A stretch of DNA of 54,417 bases from an uncultured Collinsella sp. (GCA_900541195.1 UQIY01000009.1:1-54417), one strand, 5' to 3'; counted from the first letter of the stretch, positions 19,550 through 28,343 are shown. The notes: generated by a model not told the origin, from the letters alone. Numbers and translations: made by a program.

Positions 19550-20689
19550 ATGAATAATAAAGTTAAAATGGCCATTAAATCCGTGCCAGTCGTCTCTGGT
19601 ATTGCAAAGGGTTTGAATCGCACAGTGGGGATAACCATTCGTCATGCCGTCCGTTATCCTTCGATGCGTGAGTTGAACGTCAAACTTGTCAATTCGTTGC
19701 AGAAATTGAATGATGCTAATGACATGAGGATCTGGTATTTTGGAGTCCCAATTCATCAGAATTTGGGAGACCAGGCTCAAAAATTCGTTATCGAAAAATG
19801 GCTTGAAAACAATTATCCGATGGCGGAGATTATTAAAATACCGAGTCAAGCGTTTAACGCTGGTACTCGTAGAGCTATCCGTATAATAAAGGATTTTATT
19901 CAGCCTAATGATTTAATAGTCATGCAGAGCGGTCATACGATGGATGGACTCCACGACGATGAGACGCCGCATAGGCTTGCTTCAACTTGTTTTCCCGATA
20001 ACAGAATTATTTTTTTCCCGACTTCAATTCGTTTTAACAGCAAACGTGGTAAAGAATTGGACCGTAAGGCAATAGGGTCACACGTTAATACTTTGTTTTT
20101 GGCTAGGGATGCCGTCTCTGCACAGATTGCTCGAGATTTGTATCCTCGACTTGATGTCCGTCTTTATCCTGACGTTGTGACCTCATTGATTGGGAAATAT
20201 TCCTTTGATAACCAGCGCGAAGGTGTATTGCTTTGCGCTCGAAACGATGGCGAGAAGCTGTACTCTTATGCGGCCATCGATAAACTTGCTTCTGCTCTTT
20301 CCGGTCTTTGTGATGTTTCTCGGACTGACACTACCGTTAAATGGGATGGTATCGATTTGGACTCTCATGATGCTTGGACCGGAATCGAGGGCGTCATCGA
20401 ATCTTATTCGCAAAAGTGCGTTATTGTTACCGATCGTTATCATGGCACGATATTTGCCCGTATTGCCGGAACGCCCGTTGTGGTTCTTAAGACCAATGAT
20501 CACAAGGTTGTCTCAGGTGCCAAATGGTTTACAGATGCAGGGGATAAGGGGATTGTTGTTGCTGACAATCTTGAGGAGGTCCCAGGGCTTGTTTCCGATT
20601 TCATGAAGCGCTTCCCGGACGGCGTTTCCGCTCCTGCTTTCGCTGCCGATTATTATGATGGTCTGAAATCCGTTATTGAGGAAATGTAA
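19550..20689 (+). CDS. Polysaccharide pyruvyl transferase family protein
   Basis: A 379-aa protein of the PS_pyruv_trans family, which adds a ketal pyruvate to sugars of an exopolysaccharide. It has the early GVPIHQNLGDQAQKF segment, FPTSIRFNSKRGKEL, and the late signature VIVTDRYHGTIFARIAGTP near residue 285. The ATG at 19550 follows GAGGATA. An in-frame GTG at 19538 is less likely. It is adjacent to an F420-hydrogenase-beta-like protein and a flippase, a combination common in capsule clusters. Confidence 0.9.
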   Translation: MNNKVKMAIKSVPVVSGIAKGLNRTVGITIRHAVRYPSMRELNVKLVNSLQKLNDANDMRIWYFGVPIHQNLGDQAQKFVIEKWLENNYPMAEIIKIPSQAFNAGTRRAIRIIKDFIQPNDLIVMQSGHTMDGLHDDETPHRLASTCFPDNRIIFFPTSIRFNSKRGKELDRKAIGSHVNTLFLARDAVSAQIARDLYPRLDVRLYPDVVTSLIGKYSFDNQREGVLLCARNDGEKLYSYAAIDKLASALSGLCDVSRTDTTVKWDGIDLDSHDAWTGIEGVIESYSQKCVIVTDRYHGTIFARIAGTPVVVLKTNDHKVVSGAKWFTDAGDKGIVVADNLEEVPGLVSDFMKRFPDGVSAPAFAADYYDGLKSVIEEM

Positions 20690-20692
20690 TAC

Positions 20693-22096
20693 ATGAAGAA
20701 AAGCTATAAGGCACTTGTAAGCGATGCTGCAGTTTTTGCTGCCGGCAACATGCTTACAAAATTGATACAGTTCTTATTGCTTCCGATGTATACCGCACTG
20801 CTTACTACTGAGCAATACGGTATTGGTGAGCTTGTAAACAATACTGCCGAATTGCTGTATCCCCTTTGCTGCCTCGGTGTCTATGAGGGCGTGTTTCGTT
20901 TTTCAATCGATCGGGACTCCGATAATAAGGCCGTACTCTCTACGGGTATCGGTATCGCTCTTTCCCTTTTGCCGGTTGTGGCAGCTGCGGGAATTTTCGG
21001 CTATTCATTTACTGGCTTTGATTACACATGGCAATTGGTCATTCTCTGCTTTATTACTTCCTTTAAAGTGATTTTCCTTCAATTTTCCAAGGGCATCGGT
21101 AAGACTCGACTTTATGCCTCATCGGGGGTTTTGGGCGCACTAACGTTGTTCTGTGCCGGCTACCTTTTCCTCGGCGTTTTTGGTATGGGCGTAAATGGCT
21201 ACCTGCTGGCGCTGATTCTGTCGCAGGGCATTCAACTTTTTCTTGTCTTTTTTGGGGCCAAAGTCTGGCGTTTTGCCAGTATGGGTGCATTTTCAAAACC
21301 ACTGGCGCGTGACCTGCTGCGTTATAGCCTCCCAATGATTCCTAACGCCCTGGCTTGGTGGTTTGTTAATCTCTCCGGTCGTTATATCGTTATGTTCTCG
21401 CAAGGCGCCGATGTCGCAGGACTATACACAGCCGCTTCTAAGTTGCCTGCGGTGATGAATATGGTTGTTACCATTTTCCAACAGTCGTGGCAGATTTTCT
21501 CAGCACGTGAATACGATGCAAGTGATTCTAGGAGTTCCTTCGGAACAGTTTTTAAGGTCTTTACTGCATTCCTTTTGTGTGCTGGTTCATTGGTTATTGC
21601 ACTGACTGTTCCACTTTCGCACATTATGCTTAGCGGTGATTTTTTTGCCGCTTACGTCTTCGTTCCTTTTCTGATGCTCAGTTCTGTCATTAGTGGATAT
21701 TCGACTTATTTCGGCACGCTATACAACGCGGCTAAGAACAACAGCATGATATTTGTGACAACTATGGTTGGCGCTTTTGTTAATGTGGTGCTTGGCGCTT
21801 TGCTCTCTTTTGCGATCGGGGCCTGGGGGCCCATCATTGCTGGTGTTGTTGCCTATGTTTTGATTTCACTCATGAGGGCTTATGATACAAAGAGACTAAT
21901 TAACATTGATGTTGACATCCCATATCAGGTCATTGGACTCGGGCTGCTGCTTGTTGAATGTGTCCTCATTTCATTTGGTTTTGCATTCGCAACTCTGGTT
22001 TCTATCGTCTGCTCTCTCCTCTTCATGCTGTTCACGCTATACAGGTATTGGAAGATCGTTAAAACTCTCTTGAAATCATTGAAAGTAGGACATTAA
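20693..22096 (+). CDS. Oligosaccharide flippase (Wzx-like, MATE/MOP superfamily)
   Basis: A 467-aa membrane protein with about 12-14 hydrophobic helices. The N-terminus AAGNMLTKLIQFLLLPMYT followed by EQYGIGELV is the MOP flippase signature. It moves lipid-linked repeat units across the membrane. It starts 3 bases after the pyruvyl transferase stop and ends one base before the next gene, so it belongs to one operon. Confidence 0.93.
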   Translation: MKKSYKALVSDAAVFAAGNMLTKLIQFLLLPMYTALLTTEQYGIGELVNNTAELLYPLCCLGVYEGVFRFSIDRDSDNKAVLSTGIGIALSLLPVVAAAGIFGYSFTGFDYTWQLVILCFITSFKVIFLQFSKGIGKTRLYASSGVLGALTLFCAGYLFLGVFGMGVNGYLLALILSQGIQLFLVFFGAKVWRFASMGAFSKPLARDLLRYSLPMIPNALAWWFVNLSGRYIVMFSQGADVAGLYTAASKLPAVMNMVVTIFQQSWQIFSAREYDASDSRSSFGTVFKVFTAFLLCAGSLVIALTVPLSHIMLSGDFFAAYVFVPFLMLSSVISGYSTYFGTLYNAAKNNSMIFVTTMVGAFVNVVLGALLSFAIGAWGPIIAGVVAYVLISLMRAYDTKRLINIDVDIPYQVIGLGLLLVECVLISFGFAFATLVSIVCSLLFMLFTLYRYWKIVKTLLKSLKVGH

Positions 22097-22097
22097 C

Positions 22098-23315
22098 GTG
22101 TGTAAAGTAGAGAGAATTGGTTTACCAGCTCCAGATAATTGCCTTGGTTGCTCGGCATGTGTGGCAGCGTGCGCTAGGGGAGCCTTGAATCTCGAACAGG
22201 ATGAGCGCGGCTTCTATCGGCCGTCGGTTGATGATGGGCTTTGCGTTGGTTGCGGCGCTTGCTCTAGGGCATGTCCTGTTGTTGGTTCGCCAACCTCACG
22301 ACGCAGGCCTTTAAAGACGATGGCTGCCTGGGACAAGGATCGGGCCCGTCGTTTGGCCGCAACATCTGGCGGCATGTTTATGCTTCTTGCCGATGCCTTT
22401 GTGAGTCAAGGCGGCTGGGTGTGCGGTGCGGCCATGAACGAAAACATGATTGTTGAGCACATTGTCTCTAACGATATTAATGTCATCGTCAAGATGCGCG
22501 GTTCGAAGTATGTTCAGAGCCGTATTGATGCGGCTCTGTCAGACTGTCTTGATTTGCTTAAACGCGGTGAGAGGGTCCTGTTTTCCGGAACTTCCTGCCA
22601 GGTTGATGCGATGCGCAGATTGGCGCGCGGCCGTCTTTCCGCGAATCTTATGACGGTAGATGTTCTTTGCCATGGCGCTCCGTCTCCCAGGGTTTGGGGC
22701 GACTATGTTTCTTATCGTGAGAGGGAGGCCGGAAGTAAGGCTGTTTCTTCACGATTTAGGAAGAAAGATCCTTCGTGGACAGTATTCAGCCTTGAAATGC
22801 TGTTTGAAAACGGGGATAGACGTTCTTGGTGCACTGTGGACGACTATTATCTCCGAGCTTTCCTCGGTGATTACATTACGCAAAATGCTTGCCATTCGTG
22901 TCCCTATACGGGGACTGACCGATTGAGCGATATCACGCTCGCAGATTTCTGGGGCTACGTTTCGGAGTCATGCGCTGATAGAAATACCGAAGACGGTATT
23001 AGCCTTGTTCTTGTTAATTCTGATGCTGGAATGGGTTTGCTTAAATCCGTTGACGGTGTCCACTTGATTGACAAAGAGCTTGGCGAGGCGGTTAAGGGCA
23101 ATCCCCCTTTGAGGACGGTGTTTCCCGCAAATGGCAGGTCCGATGAGTTTTGGGCTGATTATGAGAAAGGCGGTTTCGATTCTGTTCTTGACGAGTATTT
23201 GGGACCGCGTGCTTCTAGTAAAAAGCATCAGCTTAGTCTCTGGTTCAATGATCATGCCTATTTCTTCCCGGGTCCGCTGCGTCGCGCATTGGTAAGCGCG
23301 AGGGGTGGAAAATAG
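22098..23315 (+). CDS. Coenzyme F420 hydrogenase/dehydrogenase beta-subunit-like protein with two [4Fe-4S] motifs
   Basis: A 405-aa protein. The N-terminal ferredoxin domain has CLGCSACVAACARGAL and CVGCGACSRACPV. The central and C-terminal FrhB-like domains contain VLFSGTSCQVDAMRRL, VDVLCHGAPSPRVW and DITLADFWGY. Such proteins sit beside pyruvyl transferases in capsule clusters. A redox role in sugar modification is inferred, not shown. The GTG start at 22098 is supported by AAAGTAGGA upstream. It is the last gene of the cluster, followed by a terminator. Confidence 0.9.
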   Translation: MCKVERIGLPAPDNCLGCSACVAACARGALNLEQDERGFYRPSVDDGLCVGCGACSRACPVVGSPTSRRRPLKTMAAWDKDRARRLAATSGGMFMLLADAFVSQGGWVCGAAMNENMIVEHIVSNDINVIVKMRGSKYVQSRIDAALSDCLDLLKRGERVLFSGTSCQVDAMRRLARGRLSANLMTVDVLCHGAPSPRVWGDYVSYREREAGSKAVSSRFRKKDPSWTVFSLEMLFENGDRRSWCTVDDYYLRAFLGDYITQNACHSCPYTGTDRLSDITLADFWGYVSESCADRNTEDGISLVLVNSDAGMGLLKSVDGVHLIDKELGEAVKGNPPLRTVFPANGRSDEFWADYEKGGFDSVLDEYLGPRASSKKHQLSLWFNDHAYFFPGPLRRALVSARGGK

Positions 23316-23357
23316 TCAGGTGGCTATTTGCTTATGGGACATGTAGCGTGTCGGTTT

Positions 23358-23393
23358 GAGGGGTATTGGCGAAAGCCGGTGCCCCTTTCTTAT
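23358..23393 (+). terminator. Terminator of the polysaccharide cluster
   Basis: GGGGTATTGGC (23360-23370) pairs through G-U wobbles with GCCGGTGCCCC (23375-23385) around a GAAA tetraloop, followed by TTTCTTATT. Confidence 0.88.
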
Positions 23394-23521
23394 TCGTCGC
23401 GGTGTCCACTTCAATAGGGCTCCCGGGGTATTATTGATTCACGCGTTCACTGTCTGGAGCATGACGTTGTATATTCGCATGCCGATCTGTTAATAGGTTT
23501 GGCTAATAACGGGGGATTGTT

Positions 23522-23653
23522 ATGCCGCTGGCCGATAGCGTATTCATTGGTTTAAATATGAGTGGCACCACTGAAGATAGTTATCAAGAAGAGCTCGAGT
23601 GCCTGCTGTTTGAGCTCGATTGGGCTCGTGAGAACCATAGAGTGCCTTTGTAA
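23522..23653 (+). CDS. 43-aa acidic small protein upstream of the Thoeris genes
   Basis: ATG at 23522 with GGGGGATT upstream; 43 codons ending TAA at 23651-23653. It has no membrane segment. The residue pattern TTEDSYQEELECLLFELDWA suggests one amphipathic acidic helix. The stop lies 11 bases before the next start and the RBS of that gene (AAGGA) overlaps this stop, so the two would be co-translated. No family is recognised. It could be a translational leader, an accessory peptide of the defence system or a remnant. Confidence 0.5.
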   Translation: MPLADSVFIGLNMSGTTEDSYQEELECLLFELDWARENHRVPL

Positions 23654-23664
23654 GGATTAGTGAA

Positions 23665-24549
23665 ATGCGGATGACTAAACTTATCGACACGCTTCGTGTT
23701 CGCAGCCATCTTTGGCGAAGCTGTTTTGTTAAATGGTGCGGGGGAGTGTTTGGGATTTGGGGTGTAGTAGTTTCCTTTATTTCCCCAGATGACCTTGGGC
23801 TAAATGATACTTGCCTAAAGATCATGGCTCTATTAGTCTTGCTCGTTTTTTCATTCGTGGGCAGTACTGCCCACGCCGCTCTTAAGAGAAATAGAGAGTA
23901 TTGGTCTTGTGGCGGCTCGTCGTTACGCGCGTGTTATGGGGATTTGTTTTCGTTTGCAGACGATTTTGTAGGCGGTCATTGTTGTTGCGTTATTCCCGTC
24001 AATACGACTTTCGATACCGTAGTCGATGAACCGGGCTCCTACGCGCATCCACTCGTTTCGCCATTTAGCCTGCATGGGCTCTGGCTTTCTAAGATGGAGG
24101 AGCGCGGTCTGTCTGTTGCCGAAATCGACCGAAGGATTGACGACGCTCTCGCCGATATTGATTCGGTGTCCGTTAAAGTAGTTTCTTCTGGATTTCGTCG
24201 CAAAACAAATGAGTATCCGGTTGGGACTCTTGTTCCCTTTACCGTCGGTAATATTACGTACCTGCTTACTGCTCTATCTCAATTCGATAGCCGGAATGTC
24301 GCTCATAGCGATAGAGAGAATCTGCTTTTGGCTCTAAATGGCGTTATTGAATTCCATGATGGAAACGGTCAGGGTTGTAACTTGGTTATTCCTCTAATGG
24401 GTACGGGTTTATCGCGCATGGGCCTAGACCATAAGGGGTCATTCAATTTAATCACTTCATTTTTAACGCTCCATCGCGAGAAATTGACCGGGCATACGAC
24501 AGTTGTCGTCTACTCTGGCGATGTTGATAAGGTTTCTATTTGGGATTAA
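23665..24549 (+). CDS. thsA: Type II Thoeris-like effector ThsA (two transmembrane helices plus macro domain)
   Basis: A 294-aa protein with two membrane helices (about residues 25-42 and 50-72) followed by a macro-like domain (DUF6430/ThsA_Macro type). The domain shows CCCVIPVNTTFDTVVD near residue 108, PFSLHGLWLSKM and the late loop GTGLSRMGLDHKGSFNL. In type II Thoeris the TIR protein ThsB makes an ADP-ribose-based signal upon phage infection, which is bound by the macro domain and activates the membrane effector. The next gene encodes the TIR-like partner but is interrupted. The RBS AAGGA supports the ATG at 23665. Family recognition is from memory of the architecture. Confidence 0.78.
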   Translation: MRMTKLIDTLRVRSHLWRSCFVKWCGGVFGIWGVVVSFISPDDLGLNDTCLKIMALLVLLVFSFVGSTAHAALKRNREYWSCGGSSLRACYGDLFSFADDFVGGHCCCVIPVNTTFDTVVDEPGSYAHPLVSPFSLHGLWLSKMEERGLSVAEIDRRIDDALADIDSVSVKVVSSGFRRKTNEYPVGTLVPFTVGNITYLLTALSQFDSRNVAHSDRENLLLALNGVIEFHDGNGQGCNLVIPLMGTGLSRMGLDHKGSFNLITSFLTLHREKLTGHTTVVVYSGDVDKVSIWD

Positions 24550-24560
24550 GAGGAGCTCGC

Positions 24561-25076
24561 ATGGTTTATCGTACAAGAACCTATATTGCAGCTGATTGGG
24601 ACCATGATTACGACGCTGTTGAACAATTAAGATAGTGGAATGACAGCGGCTATTGGTCGCTTAGTTTTACCGATGCCCATGAGTTTCATCAGTCTCGTGA
24701 TACGAGCAAGCCCTGTAACATCAAGGCATCTCTTAAGCAACGCATGGATGCTTCAAAGCGTTTTGTTCTAATTGTGGGTGATCATACCGACTCTGTAACA
24801 AAGGGTAGCTGCCAGTGGTGCTGGTCGTATCGTTGTGGATATAAGCTATGCAACGTTGGAAAGTACGTTACGTTTGAAAGCTATATCGAATACGAATGCA
24901 GGATAGCCAAGGAGGCCGGAGTCGAAATTGTAGTTCTCTACAACTCTGCGCGCATGAATAAGTCTTTGTGTCCTGAAGTTATCAGGGGTTTCGGTGTTCA
25001 TGCTCCAATGAAAAGCCGTAGCAAGGGCTATTTGGACTGGGACTACCAGCAAGTAAAAAAGGCGCTGGGGAAGTAG
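24561..25076 (+). pseudogene. thsB: TIR-like ThsB partner interrupted by an in-frame amber codon
   Basis: The ATG at 24561 (AGGAG upstream) opens a 171-codon frame with one TAG at 24633-24635 (codon 25). The rest is intact to the stop at 25076. The product resembles the TIR-like (MTH538/DUF1863) fold: RTRTYIAADWDHDYDAVEQLR, FTDAHEFHQSRD, LKQRMDASKRFVLIVGDHT, then a cysteine-rich stretch CQWCWSYRCGYKLC and a core helix YIEYECRIAKEAG. ThsB proteins generate the nucleotide signal in Thoeris. The downstream ATG at 24744 would omit the N-terminal strand and active-site region. It may be a recent inactivating mutation, a sequencing error or a case of suppression. Confidence 0.75.
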
Positions 25077-25504
25077 GGCTAAGCGTTTGTTCTGGTTGGG
25101 AAATATGTTCGAAGGCTATGCATCTGATTTCAGGGATGACGTAACTGAATTCTGCATGAGTCTATTTCTCATAACCTGATTAATCAAAGCAAGAATGGGG
25201 AATAAAGCTTTCTGCCCATCGCGAATTGGCGATGGGGTACGCTACTGCCGTCAATATAGCAAACGACGAAATCGCAATTCCGACGTTCGCAACATTGACG
25301 CCAGCGTTGCCTGCGGCTAGCTGGATAAGGGCTTCGATGGTCATAAGTACCAATTCCTCGCTTTCGTCTAGTATGGCATAGGCAAGCATTGTTTTAGGTG
25401 GCCGCGAAAGCGTTGGTTGCACTTGCTGCGCCTTTAATTAGCCTGTCCGGGGAGGGTTAGCCGCCGCTTGTTGATCCGGACAGGTTGATTTATTTGGGGG
25501 TATT
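25077..25504 (+). ncRNA. Structured non-coding region upstream of the reverse transcriptase (candidate DRT template RNA)
   Basis: 428 bases without a plus-strand gene. A perfect 8-bp hairpin CCCATCGC/GCGATGGG lies at 25215-25222 and 25229-25236. A perfect 9-bp hairpin CCTGTCCGG/CCGGACAGG lies at 25442-25450 and 25476-25484 with a 25-base loop, ending 20 bases before the RT start. Some DRT systems use an RNA encoded just upstream of the RT as template. That role is proposed here by position and structure only. The minus strand carries a small open frame (25180-25344). Confidence 0.45.
25180..25344 (-). CDS. Possible 54-aa hydrophobic peptide antisense to the RT leader
   Basis: The minus-strand ATG at 25344 has AGGA about 10 bases upstream. 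The product begins MTIEALIQLAAG and has one hydrophobic segment (VGIAISSFAILTAVAYPIA). The frame is open further back to a GTG at 25422. A small membrane peptide next to an RT could be a toxin-like gene, or the open frame could be a by-product of the structured RNA region. No family is recognised. Confidence 0.3.
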   Translation of the reverse strand: MTIEALIQLAAGNAGVNVANVGIAISSFAILTAVAYPIANSRWAESFIPHSCFD

Positions 25505-26959
25505 TTGGCCGAGTTCGATATCACTCGTATTCCTCGATATATTTCCAAAAGTTCATATGCCCATTTCGATCATAGGGCCTCTTTTGCCGAAGTTCAGGCC
25601 AAAATTATAGATTCAGAGTACGTTTCCCATCATGCGTTCTACCCTCTAATTTCCAATGAGATCATTACTGTTCGGTATCGTGGAGGTAAGCGAAGCTGCA
25701 AGGTCCGCAATATCGCCTATGCCTCGCATTTCGATCACCGCGTCTTCCAGTACTACTCTTATCTTTGGTCGGACTTATATAACAAGAAGGCTATTGCCGA
25801 AGAGTTTAATGAGGTTGCTGTAGCGTACCGCTCCTCGCTTTCATCAGACAGCGCCGTAACCGCTGCCAGCAATATTTCCTCAGCTAAAAAGGCCTTCGAT
25901 TATATACGCGAGCAAGATTCGGCGTTTGTGCTTACAGGTGATTTCGAGAGCTTCTTCGACAACTTAAATCATGCTCATATAATGACGTCGTTGCGTTCGT
26001 TGTTTCCCGGTGGACGCTTACCGGACGATCACTATCAAGTCATTAAAAATATCCTCCACTATTCGTGCTGGCCTATTGCTGATTTGGCTGCTCGACATCA
26101 ATTGCCATGGCCAGCAATCGATCCTACTCGGGAGAAAATGATCAGCGATGCGGCTATCGAGCTTCGGTTCAAGTCTATTCGCGAACTTAATAAGCTGGAT
26201 GTTATCTTGCCAAAGTGTGAATTTCTTGCAAACAAGAGCAATATTATTACCAGACCGTGGAAGCAAACGGGTATTGGGCTGGGAATTCCTCAGGGTCTTG
26301 CCGCAAGCGGAGTGCTCGCTAACATCTATATGGCCGATATCGACATGAAGGTCAGGCTTGCCGTTGAACGGGTTGGCGGCTTGTATCTTCGTTATTGCGA
26401 TGACTTTATTATTGCCGTTCCAAAGTCTGGCTTTGATGCACTTGTAGAGGCCATCAATCTAATGGCCGATGTTGATTCCGTTAAACTTCAGCCTGAGAAA
26501 ACCAAGGCGTTCCGGGTTGATAGCAGCGGGGTTGCTCAGCTTGATTTTGAAAGCGTTCGTACGGGTAAGGTCCTTTCGTACTCCGGTGCACATCCGGCAC
26601 AGAAAGTCAGCTTCTTGGGGTTTGACTTTGACGGTCGCGTTGTAAGACTTCGACAGTCTACGGTTGGAAGATACCACAAGCGTCTCAATGAGGCTGCCGC
26701 AGCTATTGCGCGTTCTAATCAGGGGGAGGGAAGGCACGCATCAAAAAAGCGCGTCTCCGCTCTGTATCAACATTATTCACCGCTTGGTATTAAGGGAAGA
26801 AGGTTATGCCCTTCGGGTGATGCCGGGTCTTCTGCATCTTCTCGCTATGGGAACTTTCTCTCCTACGCGGAAAGAGCCCAAAAGGCGTTTCCAAATGATC
26901 CGATTGCCCCCGATGAGGCTAAGATTTACAGGAAGATTAAACGCTTGAGTGCTCGGTAA
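25505..26959 (+). CDS. DRT-type (defence-associated) reverse transcriptase
   Basis: A 484-aa reverse transcriptase of the unknown-group/DRT kind. Motif A has the aspartate in TGDFESFFDNLNH (about 144-156). The motif B region is GIGLGIPQGLAASGVLANIY. The catalytic motif C is YCDD at 297-300. Motif D is LQPEKTKAF and motif E is VSFLGFDF. A thumb-like C-terminus ends in RYGNFLSYAERAQKAF. No group II intron maturase, HNH or retron-specific domain is seen. Single-RT DRT systems make DNA from an upstream RNA during phage infection. The TTG start follows GGGGG. The subclass (for example DRT2-like) is not settled by reading alone. Confidence 0.82.
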   Translation: MAEFDITRIPRYISKSSYAHFDHRASFAEVQAKIIDSEYVSHHAFYPLISNEIITVRYRGGKRSCKVRNIAYASHFDHRVFQYYSYLWSDLYNKKAIAEEFNEVAVAYRSSLSSDSAVTAASNISSAKKAFDYIREQDSAFVLTGDFESFFDNLNHAHIMTSLRSLFPGGRLPDDHYQVIKNILHYSCWPIADLAARHQLPWPAIDPTREKMISDAAIELRFKSIRELNKLDVILPKCEFLANKSNIITRPWKQTGIGLGIPQGLAASGVLANIYMADIDMKVRLAVERVGGLYLRYCDDFIIAVPKSGFDALVEAINLMADVDSVKLQPEKTKAFRVDSSGVAQLDFESVRTGKVLSYSGAHPAQKVSFLGFDFDGRVVRLRQSTVGRYHKRLNEAAAAIARSNQGEGRHASKKRVSALYQHYSPLGIKGRRLCPSGDAGSSASSRYGNFLSYAERAQKAFPNDPIAPDEAKIYRKIKRLSAR

Positions 26960-27524
26960 ACGATGGCTTTAGCGCTGGATTATTCATAGCCATAAATACT
27001 TAATCGATATCGGCCAATTCCGGTCACCGGGTAATAATTGATGTGCCTTCACACCCTCGCGGAACTATGCTTCTGAAACTCGTGCCGAACATTAGAATGA
27101 TATGACAAGAACGGTAGTATCGCGAAAGTTGGTGTAATGGACTCTTTGGCCCCCGTGCCCAGGATCCGAAATCTATCGATATCCTAGGCCGACTCCATTC
27201 TGTCGGCAAGCTCAAGGCCGGATTTGACCATCTTCCTGGTGGTCTTTTCCGGCTCGGCCCAGTTGTGACAGCCCGACGTACCCCTCCGGAGCGCCGCGTC
27301 GTGCATCTCGGCCATCTTCCTCTCCGAGAAGTAGCGCGAGGATGCCGTGGAGACGGCTAGGATAGCCCCGAAAGCGGCCTGGTCGCGACATGGTGGGCGT
27401 ATTCTAGGCGAAGGCACGGACCCTTCCGAGCCAGGACGGGCCGCTCGCTCGGGCCAACTTTGGCGTACCCTGCTGGAACGGCTTCCGTCAACATCCGCAA
27501 AACTACCGCAAGGAGGAGGCCACA
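26960..27524. other. Gene-poor 565-base interval in the defence island
   Basis: The first 220 bases show no gene. From about 27180 to 27520 the DNA turns GC-rich and holds a minus-strand open frame (27184-27417, 77 codons, ending KMVKSGLELADRMESA) with no clear start site or recognised family. It may be a remnant of a mobile element. The final bases hold the ribosome-binding site of the next gene. Confidence 0.5.
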
Positions 27525-28343
27525 GTGATAGATAAGAGGCTTATTGAAGCCGTTCCCGGAGCCGAGAGACTTAAATCCGCAATGATTACCCCAGAATTGT
27601 TTGTTAAGGACCTCATACAAGACTATTCTGGGCGTCCGTTATATACATACGAGGAATGGACGCGCGAGCTCATCAACCACTCTAACGCTTTCAAGGAACT
27701 GACCAGAGGTGCGGAGTTTCATGCGCCCGTATCCGAGGCAAATGGGGAGTGTGATGCGGTATCAGATGCGTATCAGTTAGATTTCAAGCTCATCTTCGGA
27801 AAATCCATGATGCGCGCCGTAAGCCTCACTTCGTCAAGGCGAGTTTCAGAACGCGGAATTACTTTTAGACAACCTGGCATAAGTTATGCAAAAGAACAGA
27901 GAGGCTTACGCCTGCATGCGATTCTCAGGGATTACAGCCTCGCCAAGCTTGACGAGCTTCTAAAAACTGAGAGTGATAAACAATTGAGCGAAGAAGACCG
28001 TGAGGCCCGAGGACTTCTTCGCTCCATCAATCGTTCGAAAAATTTGCTTCTAGTATATCCTTGCCGCTTTGAAGGCATCGACAGTCTGCCTGGACTTGAG
28101 GAAACCATAAACGCCGCACTTTACCATGACTTCCGGAACGCGCTCGACGTCCGACGGATGCATCATCCCGACAAGGACACCTTCCTTTCATATTTTTGCA
28201 ATGACCGCATGGTTGTCACAAGAGCGAGCGGGCACGTCCTAGCCAAGTTCGACGATATCATGGTCGCAAAAAGCAGAACATACATGGATATTATGCGTAT
28301 GCGTGATCCCGGAGAGTATCAAAGGCTGCTGAAGCTTGTTTAA
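27525..28343 (+). CDS. Uncharacterised protein with a PD-(D/E)xK-like motif
   Basis: A 272-aa protein of unknown family. A segment near residues 74-90 reads GECDAVSDAYQLDFKLI, with E75, D86 and K88 spaced like an E...(D)-x-K nuclease core. That is only a pattern. The rest has charged helices (LSEEDREARGLLRSINRSK) and LLLVYPCRF. The GTG at 27525 is supported by AAGGAGGAGG upstream. It is a single gene within the defence island, flanked by GC-rich debris and a small secreted-peptide gene on the opposite strand. A DNA- or RNA-cleaving defence role is possible but unproven. Confidence 0.6.
   Translation: MIDKRLIEAVPGAERLKSAMITPELFVKDLIQDYSGRPLYTYEEWTRELINHSNAFKELTRGAEFHAPVSEANGECDAVSDAYQLDFKLIFGKSMMRAVSLTSSRRVSERGITFRQPGISYAKEQRGLRLHAILRDYSLAKLDELLKTESDKQLSEEDREARGLLRSINRSKNLLLVYPCRFEGIDSLPGLEETINAALYHDFRNALDVRRMHHPDKDTFLSYFCNDRMVVTRASGHVLAKFDDIMVAKSRTYMDIMRMRDPGEYQRLLKLV

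Noticed and set aside
25505..26959. Retron or group II intron RT
   Set aside because: No maturase or HNH domain, no intron domain V/VI-like sequence after the gene, and no recognisable msr-msd inverted repeats were seen; the DRT/UG class fits better.
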